Below, piece by piece: positions 8,745 to 20,196 of a stretch of 20,917 bases of DNA (within the stretch, counting starts at the first letter, position 1; each line of letters starts with the position of its first letter). Both the position numbers and the translations under genes were made by a program. The stretch is from Pleurotus ostreatus/Saccharomyces cerevisiae fusant (lineage: Eukaryota > Opisthokonta), in the NCBI GenBank assembly GCA_024196135.1, contig JAMQCK010000514.1:1-20917 (forward strand). The letters are read 5' to 3'. The notes below the pieces were generated by a model. The model was not told the DNA's origin. It was given only the letters and a program-made list of their open reading frames with translations, and searched no databases.

Positions 8745-9700
8745 CTACAGCTCCTCCTGTGCGCTAGACGGCCGCGAGAGCCCAGAGTCATCCACCTCCT
8801 CAATCTTGGCGTCAGAGACCGGCGCGGGGGCTGGGGCTGCTTCCGGAGCGTCGCCCGCGGGGAGACCGGCCTTCTCCTTGCTCTTGCCCTCCTTGCCCTT
8901 CTTCTTGCCACTTTTCTCACCCTTCTCCTTCTTGCTCTTCTTCTTCTTCGGCAGGTCCCACTCCCAGAGGGGAATGAAGGACTCGACCTGTGACACGCGT
9001 TAGGACCCTGCGACACATGTATGAAGCCCAGACGCGACTTACAAAGCCCACGTCTGCGAATAGCTTGGGGAAGATCCAGATGCCGGGGCTCGCGACAATG
9101 ATAGTGATGATGTAGAAGATGAGGCGGACGATGGCGATGGCGAAAAAGAGACCCAGCAGGCCGAGCGCGCCCATGCTGAGGTAGTAGACGCCGAGGCGCA
9201 GTGAAGGGGGCCACAACGGGAACAGCACACCGCCGAACATGCAGACGACGAGCCCGATGCCCATCAGGTAGTTCATCCACTGCGGGCCGTCGTAGAACCA
9301 CGCGTAGTATTCGTCGGCCGCGACCATCTGCTCGGGGATGATCTGCAGGGCCTTTGGCGAGGAGGAGGAGGATCCGGAGGGCGCGCCGCGCTGCACGCGG
9401 AGGAAGAAGGCGAACTGGTTGACGCGCTTGAGCACGTCGAGCGCCTCCGCCTCATTTGTCACTTTTGGCACGCTCTTCTGCTTCGCGTACGCGGGTGAGT
9501 TGAGGGCCTTGATTGCGGACTTGGCTGCACGTCCGTTAGTATCAACGAATCGCGCAAAGAACAGGCCACGCACCCTTGAAGTAGTCGAAGCGCTTGCCAT
9601 TAAGCGTGCCGACGCGGACCTTCACGCCGGCGCTCCCGCTGCGGAGGAACTGCGCGACCTGCTTGATGTCGGCGGGGGCCTTTTGTTGCTGCTGCTCCAT
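8745..9700 (-). CDS. SEC62: Sec62, ER protein-translocation subunit
   Basis: On the minus strand, exons 9700-9574, 9524-9043 and 8987-8745 give 283 aa. A cytosolic N-terminal domain (about 1-124; RFDYFK, AFFLRVQRG) is followed by two close membrane segments (about 126-147 and 153-187) with a short lumenal turn. A cytosolic tail starts with the conserved ESFIPLWEWD and continues into a strongly basic Lys-rich stretch (about 217-245). This is the arrangement of Sec62, which works with Sec63 and the Sec61 channel in post-translational import into the ER. The length matches fungal Sec62 (about 280 aa). The ATG at 9700 is the first in frame and gives the expected MEQQ start. It is convergent with the TPR gene at its 3' end; its 5' end faces the large gene-free interval. 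Confidence 0.92.
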
Positions 9701-11784
9701 CGTCGGTGGAGGAAAAAGGGAAGAGGGAGCGGGTGGACGCGCGCTGGCGGGGGTCGGGGACAAAGGACTGCGTGGCGTTACAGGCGCCACGTGGAGGTCA
9801 TTATCCTCGCACGCGCGGCCGAAAACGTGGTCGGTGGTTCGACTCTGCCTCTTGTCCCAAACTGCGATGTGCGAATCTTCAAGGCGGCTCTGACTCTCTA
9901 GCTTCTAAGGTCTTAAGTCAAGTTATCCTTCGCTAATCCTTCGCTTCTCATTTCAGGCCTGTTCACCTCAAGACGGTACATCTGCGCCCTCATCTCAACT
10001 CTGCTTCGTCCTTTCATGGCTTCGTTTTGGGCGTCCATGGATGGTCCATGATAGCAGGGGCTCCCTCTAATTTCCCACCTTCGTAGAGTCATACTGGATG
10101 GTATCCTCTAGGCTCCACACTGCCCAAACTCATCGCTCGCTCCCAGCTTCTACGTCGCCTCCACGAAGATCGTCGCGATCGCTTGAAAGGCAGGAACACA
10201 ATATACCTCCAGTCATTCTTTCACTCTGGATCTGGAAGCCTGCATCATGAAGATTACTTGCATCAGCATCTGCTTCTTCATCCGAGCGACTTCGCGCAGG
10301 TTATGATAGCTTATGGGTACTATCTCTTGTATCTGCGCTGGTCTTCACCTTTCCGCATATGAGATGCACCCATGCGTCACCATTCCCCCTCCCAACGCTT
10401 CCTCAATTATGTCGCCCACGCGCCTATCTGCATACTTTCTTCAGGGCGCATGGACCTCTCTATGGCGCGTTGCTGTAGCGACTTCCCCTCACACCGTGGT
10501 CTCCATGTCCTCTCTCATCTCCGTCATGGGGCTCATCCGGCGACTCGGCAGTAGTTCAGGTCCCCCGCTTTGGCCCCGCTCAATTGAAGACAATAGCCCC
10601 GTCGCTACATGGACTCTACGGCAACGCTACACGTGCTACCAATGGGATCGGCACTGATCTCGAGGCGTTTGACTCGATATATTCCCGCTGTTCTCCCGCT
10701 CTTTCCTTGCTACCTACCTCTCGTCGGGGACGCGCGCTGATATTCTCGAATAAAGCTCGCGACTTCTGCTGCGAGTTGTCTGGAGGGAACGTCGCAAGCC
10801 TACATGTTATCTTGGGGAGGTACGAATATCCCCGGCATAGCAACGACCATCTCCTGCGTCGAGGTCAACTGCTGATCAGCCTTATCGTCGTTGTGCGCTT
10901 GCCATCAGTTCATGAGCTCTTCGTCGGCGATCGCGACACCGAGGGTACTCCGGGTCTTCATATACGTGCGAAACATCAACCAACGACGTGGATCGCGCTT
11001 TATCGTGAGCGGTGCTGACCTGGTGAGTGGACGAACTCCTGGCCATCCGTCATAGTGCACAGTTAGATCGATATCGTCTGATAGAGAAGGGGACACTGTC
11101 GCCACGTCGCCTAAGCTGATGGAATTCGTCCGTCGGGGTAGCAGCATTGCAATCGTACAATCACTCAGTGTTGAACAACGCTTGCGAACAATTGTGGCAA
11201 GGATCTGCCTGCACAGCTCGTTTTCTTCTCTTTGCTGGCGAGGAGGCGGGCACGGTTTTTGTTTTGAGCGCGCCGGCCGCCGCATCGAGGGGCACACAAG
11301 CGGAAGGGCCTGTATGGAAAAGGCGACCTGATCAGGCAGGTGCGAGCGGACTCAAAGCTCCGCTGCCAAGGTTACCGTCGCCCATCGCCATGGCGATGAA
11401 GGCCTCCCATGCGCTTCGCGTGAGAGAGCGCCCAATTGCGGCCCTGCGGGTGTGGACGGCAGCGAACGTGGACAAGAGATGTGATCCATCGCGCCGACCC
11501 AAGGGAGGGGAAAGGCTCTGGGAGGAAACCAGGACTGGCACCGGAATTCATTCTGCCTGGACGAAGATGTAGATTGTGATGGAGGGCCTGTCTCTGTGGG
11601 AACCGCCAAAGGGCGTGCCGGAGACTATAAGAAGGCGGGCAGCGCGCGGATAAAAAGGCCGCGCTATTGTTCCTCCTCGTGTTTGCGGCACGGCGTGCTC
11701 TGAGTTCTCGACCCGCGCTCATCTTTCCGTCTCCCCCCATCATCCTGAACCTAGAAAATCCGCAGTCCAGATCGTCATCTTCCC
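9701..11784. other. 2.1 kb gene-free interval between divergent SEC62 and MAPK
   Basis: The interval carries the promoters of two divergent genes. I read both strands and found no recognisable domain, no signal peptide, no terminal inverted repeats and no tRNA. The open frames reach about 150 codons at most and have atypical composition. Two TATA-like elements at 11625 and 11649 belong to the MAPK. The rest may be regulatory DNA, a long non-coding transcript, or decayed sequence; I cannot tell which. Confidence 0.5.
11625..11656 (+). promoter_or_regulatory. Two TATA-like elements of the MAPK gene
   Basis: CTATAAGA (11625) and GATAAAAA (11649) lie 24 nt apart and 130-160 nt upstream of the ATG at 11785. 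Two elements could give two start-site clusters. Motif evidence only. Confidence 0.45.
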
Positions 11785-13193
<1,409 letters not shown>

Positions 13194-14142
13194 TCAGCGT
13201 GCTATCGCGGGATCGTATCGTCAGTTCCCCTCCTGTCTCTTTGCTGGCCTCCACTCATCACATGCACACAGATTCTTATACACTTGGGCTTTGCGTTGTC
13301 GCCGTCTCCCCCCTTCCCTCTTGGACTTCTCCGCGCGTGCCTCAACCGCTGTGCACCCTTCCCGTCGTTGCGCGACTTTTATGCGCACCCCACGCGCGAC
13401 TTTATACGCTCACCCACCCGCACGCACACATACTCCATATACACACCCATCTTCATCTTTTATTCTTCTCTTCTCGTCGGCTATGTTGCCTGAGCAGGAG
13501 GGCGTCGACAGTGTACCCACCTTTCCACCCACGTCGCGTTTGCTTTGCATCTATCGCTATCATCTTCAGACCAAGGATCGCTCAGACAGTTCATTTATGT
13601 ACCACCAGGCAATGTAGAAAACCCCTCAACCTCCTTTGCGCTTTGAAAGTCCCAGCGATATCAATGACTGACAAGGTTGAAGTTCGGCGAATGCCGAGAA
13701 GGTCAGTGGATCGTGGGAATTTTATGGTGTTGTTCTTCGAGATACAGCTGACGCTCTCACCGCTGACCTTCACACTGAATGGCAACGTAGAGGGCCTCGC
13801 TGATGTACGTGTTCTCCGAGATGGCTCTTTATTTTGCCAACCTGATCCAAGCTCTACAGGTTTTCAGTCAAGCAAAACTCACAGCGCTCACTTCATACCA
13901 CGAGGGCAATCGTGTGGACTCTGCTTGCACGCAGTCACCGGTCCTGGGCCACCACTGCGCCCTCTGTCAACGTCCAGTGCCTCTCTGCGGCCTTCTATAC
14001 ACATTCTCGTGACTCGCCCCGCCCAACGCGTCATGATGAAGTCGGTATGAAGTCAAGGCGCGCCGTCGCAATATAAGAGCACACCTACCACCTCCCGCGC
14101 CCTCCTTACGTGCGAAATCTCTTCACTCAAGCGCCGAAGAAG
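13194..14142. other. Intergenic region between MAPK and erythromycin-esterase-like gene
   Basis: About 950 nt. A pyrimidine-rich stretch follows the MAPK stop (around 13285-13480), consistent with a 3' UTR or the upstream activating region of the next gene. A long open frame runs through from the last large MAPK exon, but the spliced reading ends earlier and fits the family. I see no other gene. Confidence 0.5.
14071..14078 (+). promoter_or_regulatory. TATA box of erythromycin-esterase-like gene
   Basis: ATATAAGA lies 72 nt upstream of the ATG at 14143, giving a short leader of about 40 nt. Confidence 0.55.
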
Positions 14143-15585
14143 ATGCCGACTGCAACTGCAACATATACCTCCCTTTCTGGCCTCATCCGCGCAAACGCGA
14201 GGGACCTGCCCGACCCTCTGACGGATCCCGAGAGGTTCGGTACGAAGTTTGATTTGCTTTGCGACGGCGCGCGCGTCGTGTTGCTCGGCGAGGCTAGTCA
14301 TGGGACGTCGGAGTTCTATCGCTCTCGTGCAGCCATTACGCAGATGCTCATCCAGAATCACGGCTTCAATATCGTCGCCGTGGAGGCGGACTGGTACGTC
14401 CTCCCACAGTTGCCTCTTACAATATTTGTGATCTGAAGCCTCGCGAATAGGCCCGACGCCTCGACGATCAACCGCTACGTGAAGCACAAGCGGCCGACGC
14501 AGCCACCTCCATCGACGGAGAAGGTCCCCTTCACTCGCTTTCCGACATGGATGTGGCAGAATACCGACGTCGCCCGCTTCATCGCATGGCTACGATCCTA
14601 CAATGGTAACATCAAGGAGGAGGACCGCGTTGGATTCTACGGCCTTGATCTCTACAACCTCAATCCCTCCATGCGAAGCGTGCTCGAGTACCTGCAGCGC
14701 GTCGACCCGGAGGCAGCTCGTATTGCGCGCTCCCGCTACGGCTGCCTGGCGCCATGGGCAAAAGAGCCGGCCGAGTACGGCGCCGCTTCCCTTCGCGCAG
14801 GCTACGCGAAGTGTGAGAAGGGCGTCGTGCAGGTGCAGCGCGATCTACTCGAGCAGCACCTCGCCGGTGCGGTGGACGAGGACGATGTACTCAACGCGGA
14901 GGCCTGCGCGCGACTGGTGACGAACGCCGAACGCTATTACCGTGCCATGTTCTACGGTGGCGAGGAATCCTGGAACCTACGTGATACGCACTTCTTCGAG
15001 ACCCTCCAATCCGTACTCGAGGCGAAGGGCCCGAACGCAAAGGCGGTCGTATGGGCGCACAACTCGCACGTCGGCGACGCACGCTACACGGAGATGGGTG
15101 CCGAGCGCGGTGAGCTCAACATCGGGCAGCTCTGTCGGGAGCACTACGGCGACGCTGTCCGTATCATTGGCTTCGGGACGCACACCGGCACCGTCGCTGC
15201 CGCTGACGAGTGGGACGACCCAATGCAGGTGATGCGCATCATGCCATCGCGCGAGGACAGCTACGAGCGCGTCTTCCACGAGACGGAGATCCCTCGCTTC
15301 TTCATCGACCTGCGGGAGCGAAAGGCGGTCACAGACGGGAACAGCGAGGAGGGTGACAGCGCTGGGGCAATGCGACGCCAGCTCATGGCCAAGAGGAGGG
15401 AGCGATTCATTGGGGTCATCTATCGACCCAAGACGGAGCTCTGGAGTCACTACTCTTTCGCGGTGCTTCCGAGGCAGTTCGACGCGTATGTCTGGTTCGA
15501 CACGACGAACGCCGTCCAGCCGATGGATGTGCCACAAAAGCCAAGTGGCCCAGGGGCGGAGGAGACGTATCCCTTCGGGTATTGA
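14143..15585 (+). CDS. Erythromycin esterase-family hydrolase
   Basis: Two exons, 14143-14393 and 14451-15585, give 461 aa; the intron 14394-14450 joins EADW to PDAST. The start is the ATG at 14143, which gives a standard-length N-terminus. The family landmarks are all present: [14 protein letters not shown] (E50, H53), IVAVEADW (E81), [18 protein letters not shown] (H287, H290), and a C-terminal [10 protein letters not shown] with [19 protein letters not shown]. In the bacterial enzymes EreA/EreB, the equivalent Glu and His residues act in hydrolysis of the macrolide lactone. Many environmental homologues have unknown substrates, so macrolide hydrolysis must not be assumed here. No signal peptide is seen, so it is probably cytosolic. 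The family is widespread in bacteria and patchy in fungi, which raises horizontal transfer as a possibility; the single spliceosomal intron shows it is settled in the genome. Confidence 0.88.
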
Positions 15586-15738
15586 GCAGAGTGCAATCGA
15601 GACCGAGCCCAATTTGACACCAGCCGTCGTCAAACACAATCTTCGACTTCTCAGTACTCAGTGGTCGACCGCCTTCTTCTCTCTGGTTTACGACGGAAGG
15701 CTCGCGCTTGGGACTGCCACCAACCCCTGAGGTCCCAA

Positions 15739-15858
15739 GGCGAGATGGCCGAGCGGTCTAAGGCGCCAGACTAAGGATCAGTCAGTACTTGACGCATCTG
15801 ATTCAGTCACTGAATCATCTGGTCTTTCGGGGCGTGGGTTCGAATCCCACTCTCGTCA
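15739..15858 (+). tRNA. tRNA-Leu (anticodon AAG) with 40-nt intron
   Basis: The acceptor stem GGCGAGA/TCTCGTC closes with one G-U pair and discriminator A73. The anticodon stem is CCAGA (15766-15770) with TCTGG (15818-15822). The anticodon AAG is at 15773-15775, decoding CUU. The intron is at 15777-15816, directly 3' of position 37 as in other eukaryotic nuclear tRNAs. The T arm GTGGG-TTCGAAT-CCCAC is canonical, and the long variable arm fits a class II tRNA. A T5 run at 15862-15866 is a Pol III terminator. A near-identical gene lies at 20197-20318 in the opposite orientation. Confidence 0.93.
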
Positions 15859-16538
15859 CACTTTTTGGCCGACCGTCCCGCCCGCCGCCACCATCACCAG
15901 GACCTCCGTCGGGGGCCGGACTAGCGGCGCTTGCGGGCATCGCAAACCGCGTCCAAGATGGCCATATGCTCGGCGGGATCATCATCGAACGATGCTAGCC
16001 TCATGTTCCCCTGAATTTGCCCCCGAATATGGGACACGTGCAAAGCCCAAGCCGGCGTTGACTCAAACGTTGACGAGCATACCGCATGTCCAGGCCCTCG
16101 AGGCTGTTGTTCTTCTCCTTTCCGCCGACGTCAACGGCCTCCCCCGCGCTCTGGATTGGATGTCTCAGAAGCCCGCACCGAGGCGCGCCTACAAATCGTG
16201 AATAATCTAGACAGTTTGCCGCCGAACGACACGGATTGTGTGGCACGCGCTAGGCGCTTGGAAGTTCTGGAGGCACGGCCATGCATTCCGTCTCAGACGT
16301 GCCGTACACCATATGGGCCTTCTGACCTATGAGCCGGAGGGCCGCGGCCGGGATTTGACAGCCAATTCGGTCAGGGCGCTATAGGCGCCCGCCAGCCCTT
16401 TAAAGGCGCGAGCATCAGTCGGTATTTCGCTCGAGTCCTCCTGGTCTCTTTCCCCGCCCCCCTCACCCTCCCCCACATCATTTGTCTGCCCCGCACACGA
16501 TCTAATCTACTACCCCGTCCTAATCCGCATTATCCACC
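15859..16538. other. Intergenic region upstream of first deacetylase
   Basis: About 680 nt. It begins with the tRNA terminator and ends with a CT-rich stretch (about 16437-16500) before the ATG at 16539. I see no gene. A CACGTG site is near 16032 and a TATA-like TTTAAA is at 16399. Confidence 0.5.
16399..16404 (+). promoter_or_regulatory. TATA-like element of first deacetylase
   Basis: TTTAAA within CCCTTTAAAGG lies 135 nt upstream of the ATG. It is followed by a CT-rich leader, a common arrangement in highly expressed fungal genes. Confidence 0.4.
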
Positions 16539-17710
16539 ATGATCTCCTGGGCTATCCTCTCCTCTGCTCTCGCCCTCCTCGCGGTCGCGTCTCCGGTTCC
16601 GGAGTCTGACCTGCAGCCCCGCGCTCGCGCGCACGTTTACAGCCATTGCACGGTCCCGGACACGGTTGCTCTGACTTTTGTGAGCACCCTCCTATCTTCC
16701 CTTGCAAGCCCAGGCTCACGATCGACGGCAGGATGACGGCCCCTACGATTACATGTTCGTTCGGGAGTTCTTCCCCGTCCTTCCTCTTCCCTAAACCCAA
16801 TTTTAGTTATGACATCTCCGGCAAGCTCCTCGAGAAGGGCGCCAAGGGCACCTTCTTCTTCAACGGGAACAACTGTGCGTACTGTACTTCCTGCCTTCAG
16901 CAAATTCCTGACAAATCCACAGACGAGTGCATTTACTCCGACGAGAACAGTGCGTATCTCCGCCGACCGAATAGCTTCGCGCACTAATTACCCCACCAGT
17001 TGCTCGCATCCGCTACGTTTACGAGTCGGGTCACCAAGTCGCTTCGCACACTTGGAGCCACCCGCACCTGAACCAGCTTTCATGGGATCAAGTCCACGAT
17101 GAGATGTGGCGCGTCGAACGTGAGCAATCCAAGTCTGTCGTCGAGGCGCGTCGATGCTAACCCTGTGCAGAGGCCCTGCAGCGGATTGTCGGCGTCACGC
17201 CCGCCTTTATGCGCCCTCGTAAGTCGCTTTCCTTGATAGTAATCGGGCCATCATTAGCTAACGCTCGCTCGCAGCCTACGGTGAATACAACGACAACGTG
17301 CGCGAGGTTGCTCGCGCCCGCGGTCAGAGCCTCGCGACCTGGGACTTCGAGTGCGTATTTCGTGCATAGTCGCGCGCTCTTCGGCTGACATTCCCTAAGT
17401 TCCGGCGACTCTGTCGGCGTCTCCGCTAGCGACAGCATCCAGCGCTACCGCGACATTGCCAACCAGCGCCCGAGCAACATCCTTGCGCTCAATCACGAGG
17501 TTTACGCCTCCACCGTGTGGCAGGTCCTCTCCGAGGCCATCGACATCCTCCAGGCCAAGGGCTACCGCCTCGTCACCCTTGCCGAGTGCCTCGGCAAGGA
17601 GCCCTACCAGAACGTCGGCCAGCGCGGCCAGAAGGATGTAAGTCGTCGGAGGTCTTATAATGTCCATGCCCCGCCGCTAACGACCACCGCAGAACTCCTG
17701 GCAATGCTAA
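16539..17710 (+). CDS. Secreted family-4 carbohydrate esterase (chitin/polysaccharide deacetylase), copy 1
   Basis: Nine exons, 16539-16679, 16732-16754, 16807-16874, 16923-16949, 17000-17119, 17171-17218, 17275-17350, 17400-17637 and 17693-17710, give 252 aa. A signal peptide (about 1-18) is followed by a short propeptide with a basic site near PRAR. The CE4 motifs are TFDDGP (D48, D49), SHTWSH (H103, H107, metal ligands with D49), RPPYGE (141-146), WDFDSGD, and LNHEVY (H200, catalytic base partner). CE4 enzymes remove N-acetyl groups from chitin or chitooligosaccharides at the wall or outside the cell, or acetyl groups from xylan; the small single-domain form ending in SWQC is common in wood-decay fungi. 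No GPI signal or binding module is visible. It shares six intron positions with the copy 0.7 kb downstream but has two private introns. Confidence 0.9.
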
Positions 17711-18393
17711 GCGGCCCTTTGGCCAACTGTGGATCCAAGTGCAACCAGGCACATGACCAGTCAGCTGACGGACTATATCGTATTTCGAATTTCTTTACCG
17801 CCCTCGGCCCGCATCTCCTCCATCATGACATGCTCCGTGGTTCGACTTCGTTTGTACCCCCTCCTTACCGAGGCGGCGACACCCTTACCCTGCTTGGCTT
17901 CACGTACTGCTCTGCTCGGACGATAACTCATTGACATTGACACTCTACGCGTACTCAATGTACTTCACGGACACTAATTCGACGCTGAACTTCATTCATC
18001 CCAATCCATTGCCATTCGCCTGCCGCCTTGGCGCTTTGAATAAGGATCGCAGTGAAACCCCTTCTCCCGTCCCCCACACGAGGTCTTTTCATCTCGTCTC
18101 CATCATCATCTTGTCATATCGACGCTCATGGCCATCAGCACGCGCGACAGATCCAGTCCTCCGAACGCGTGGCGCGCCGGACGTCATACAGAGCATATAT
18201 CAAGCGCTTGCCGGGGGGAGTTCGCTTTTCCCCAAGCTTGCTCTCGACCCTCATCCGCGAAGGGACTTCAGCAGCTTTCCGGTTCTCCCCCTCCTCCACC
18301 GATACCACTCGATCGTTCGCATCCCTCTCTCCCTCTCTTACCCTCCCGCTCTTTTGAACTTGGGTATTGTCCGCGAAGAATTTCTGAGTGAAG
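17711..18393. other. Intergenic region between the two deacetylases
   Basis: About 680 nt. It holds the 3' end of copy 1, a TATA-like CATATATC at 18194 and a CT-rich leader up to the ATG at 18394. No further gene is supported. Confidence 0.5.
18194..18201 (+). promoter_or_regulatory. TATA-like element of second deacetylase
   Basis: CATATATC lies 200 nt upstream of the ATG at 18394. The longer distance than in copy 1 implies a longer leader, or that another core element is used. Confidence 0.35.
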
Positions 18394-19662
18394 ATGATTG
18401 CGTCGACTCTTGTTGTGCTTGCTGCTGCTGCGCTCGGTGTCGCGTCGCCGACGCGGAGGGCCCAGGCGTCCGTGTTCACGCAGTGCAAGAAGGCGAACAC
18501 GGCGGCGCTTACCTTCGTACGTCCCGCTCGTCGCGTCTCGACGCGATCGTGACTGACCAGACGCGTCTAGGATGATGGTCCGTACGAGTACCTGTACGTT
18601 GCACGCGCCATCATCATCCTTGGGCACGATGCTAATCGACCTACAGCTACGACATCTCCGGTAAACTCCTCGAGAAGGGGGCGAAGGGCACGTTCTTCTT
18701 CAGTGAGTACGCCGGCCCTACGCATCGAACCATTCCTGACGCTATCGCCCGCAGACGGAAACAACTGGGGCTGCATCTACGACGAGGCCAACGGTGAGTG
18801 AATGGGCCGCACTCATCCGCGCTCGTCGTCTGACAGATCTCTCCAGCTGCGCGTGTCAAGTACGTGATGGTCGCATATATGCCTCATCGAGCGCTCGCTC
18901 AACGCCCGCAGGTACGCGCACGATGCCGGCCACCAGATCGCAAGCCACACTTGGAGCCACCCGCACCTGAACGACTTGTCGTGGGATCAACGTATGTTCC
19001 CGCCGTCCGAATGTTCGGAGGATGTTGCTAACCATTTCATCTAGTCCACGACGAGATGTACCGTGTCGAGGGTACGCATACTTGCGACGCGTATCCCGTC
19101 GCCGTCATTGATCTTCCGTTATAGATGCTTTCCAGAAGGTTGCAGGTGTCAAGCCTGCCTTCGTGCGCCCGCGTATGCGTTCGGTTATTCTCATAGTCTT
19201 TCTCCGCTGACGCCGCTCTTCTTCTAGCCTACGGCGAGTACAATGACCAGGTTCGTGAGGTTGCTGGCATGCGTGGTCAGAGCATCGTCACCTGGGATTT
19301 CGAGTGCGTGTAGACGCTTTTTCTCTTTCCTCCTGCTCATTGGTATACCTCAGTGGTGGCGACGGTGTTGGCGTCTCTGCGGATGACAACAAGGCCCACT
19401 ACGACCAGATTGCCTCCCAGCACCCCGACACTATCCTCGCTCTCCAGCACGAGGTTTACTGTGCGTTACTTCACGCCGACTGCGTTTCCCAATCACTGAT
19501 GTGGGCCATTTAGCGAGCACTGCGTACGACGTCGTCCCCCACGCCATCGACGTCCTCCAGGCCGCCGGCTACGAGCTCGTCACCGTCGCAGAGTGCCTCG
19601 GCATGGACGCGTACCAGAGCGAAGGCCAGCCGAGCGAGAGGGACGACTCGTGGCACTGCTAA
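18394..19662 (+). CDS. Secreted family-4 carbohydrate esterase (chitin/polysaccharide deacetylase), copy 2
   Basis: Eleven exons, 18394-18516, 18571-18593, 18647-18702, 18755-18793, 18847-18859, 18912-18991, 19045-19071, 19125-19172, 19228-19303, 19354-19460 and 19514-19662, give 246 aa. A signal peptide of about 18 residues is followed by a TRR site. The catalytic motifs are TFDDGP (D42, D43), SHTWSH (H97, H101), RPPYGE (135-140), WDFDGGD and LQHEVY (H194); all key residues are present, so it should be active. It ends DDSWHC, like copy 1 (NSWQC). The fifth exon is only 13 nt. It differs from copy 1 by four private introns and lacks two of copy 1's. It is a tandem paralogue in the same orientation; separate promoters allow different expression. 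The function as chitin deacetylase is inferred from family and secretion. Confidence 0.9.
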
Positions 19663-20196
19663 GCGCTCACCTCTCCTCTCTTATGCTCACGCATACCGCT
19701 CGCCCATCCACGCATACTCATCTCACGAACTCTCTGGATACTGTCACGGTCCCGACGACCTCTGTCATGGTCCCGACGACCTTTGTTATGGTCCCGACGA
19801 CCCTCTAATACCCCCCTCGGACCTTCACGCGAACGAACTAATTACATCTTGCGGCTACAAGCGACTCACTCGAACAGTAATCTTCCACGTACGTGTATCA
19901 TCGGCCAAGCGAGGCTCTGCCTATGTAGTAGTCACTAGTAGCGCTTCAGTCGGCTTGTACGGGTACAGTGCTTGGACTCTGGGTTTAGCTTACCGGCGTC
20001 CGTAATGCAGCTAATACTATACCGACCTCTTGCCTCGGCAGGGGTCATGGTCTGTTACGACATTCGGGTCGGATCTTCAGTCGGAGTCAAGGACTTGAGT
20101 CTGGACGAAGAAGTATCCTAAACCTGAGAAGAGGTCCTAGGCTGGACGTACAAATGGCAGAAGAGCTTTACCACCTTCGAATCCAGCCAAAAAGTG
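19663..20196. other. Intergenic region between copy 2 deacetylase and second tRNA
   Basis: About 530 nt. It contains a 21-nt tandem repeat at 19743-19804 and the A5 run (20189-20193) that terminates the minus-strand tRNA. Nothing else is recognised. Confidence 0.5.
19743..19804. repeat. Three-copy 21-nt tandem repeat
   Basis: The units are GTCACGGTCCCGACGACCTCT and two variants differing at a few C/T positions; the last is slightly truncated or extended at its end. All keep the core GGTCCCGACGACC. It starts about 80 nt after the deacetylase stop codon, so it is probably in the 3' UTR. Confidence 0.75.

Noticed and set aside
10905..11297. Minus-strand frame of 130 codons in the SEC62-MAPK gap
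   Set aside because: It has no recognisable motif, low-complexity basic composition and no supporting splice sites or promoter.
20173..20190. TTCGAATCC-like stretch next to the second tRNA as a tRNA fragment
   Set aside because: Only about nine bases resemble a T loop; no stem or acceptor sequence accompanies it, so chance is sufficient.
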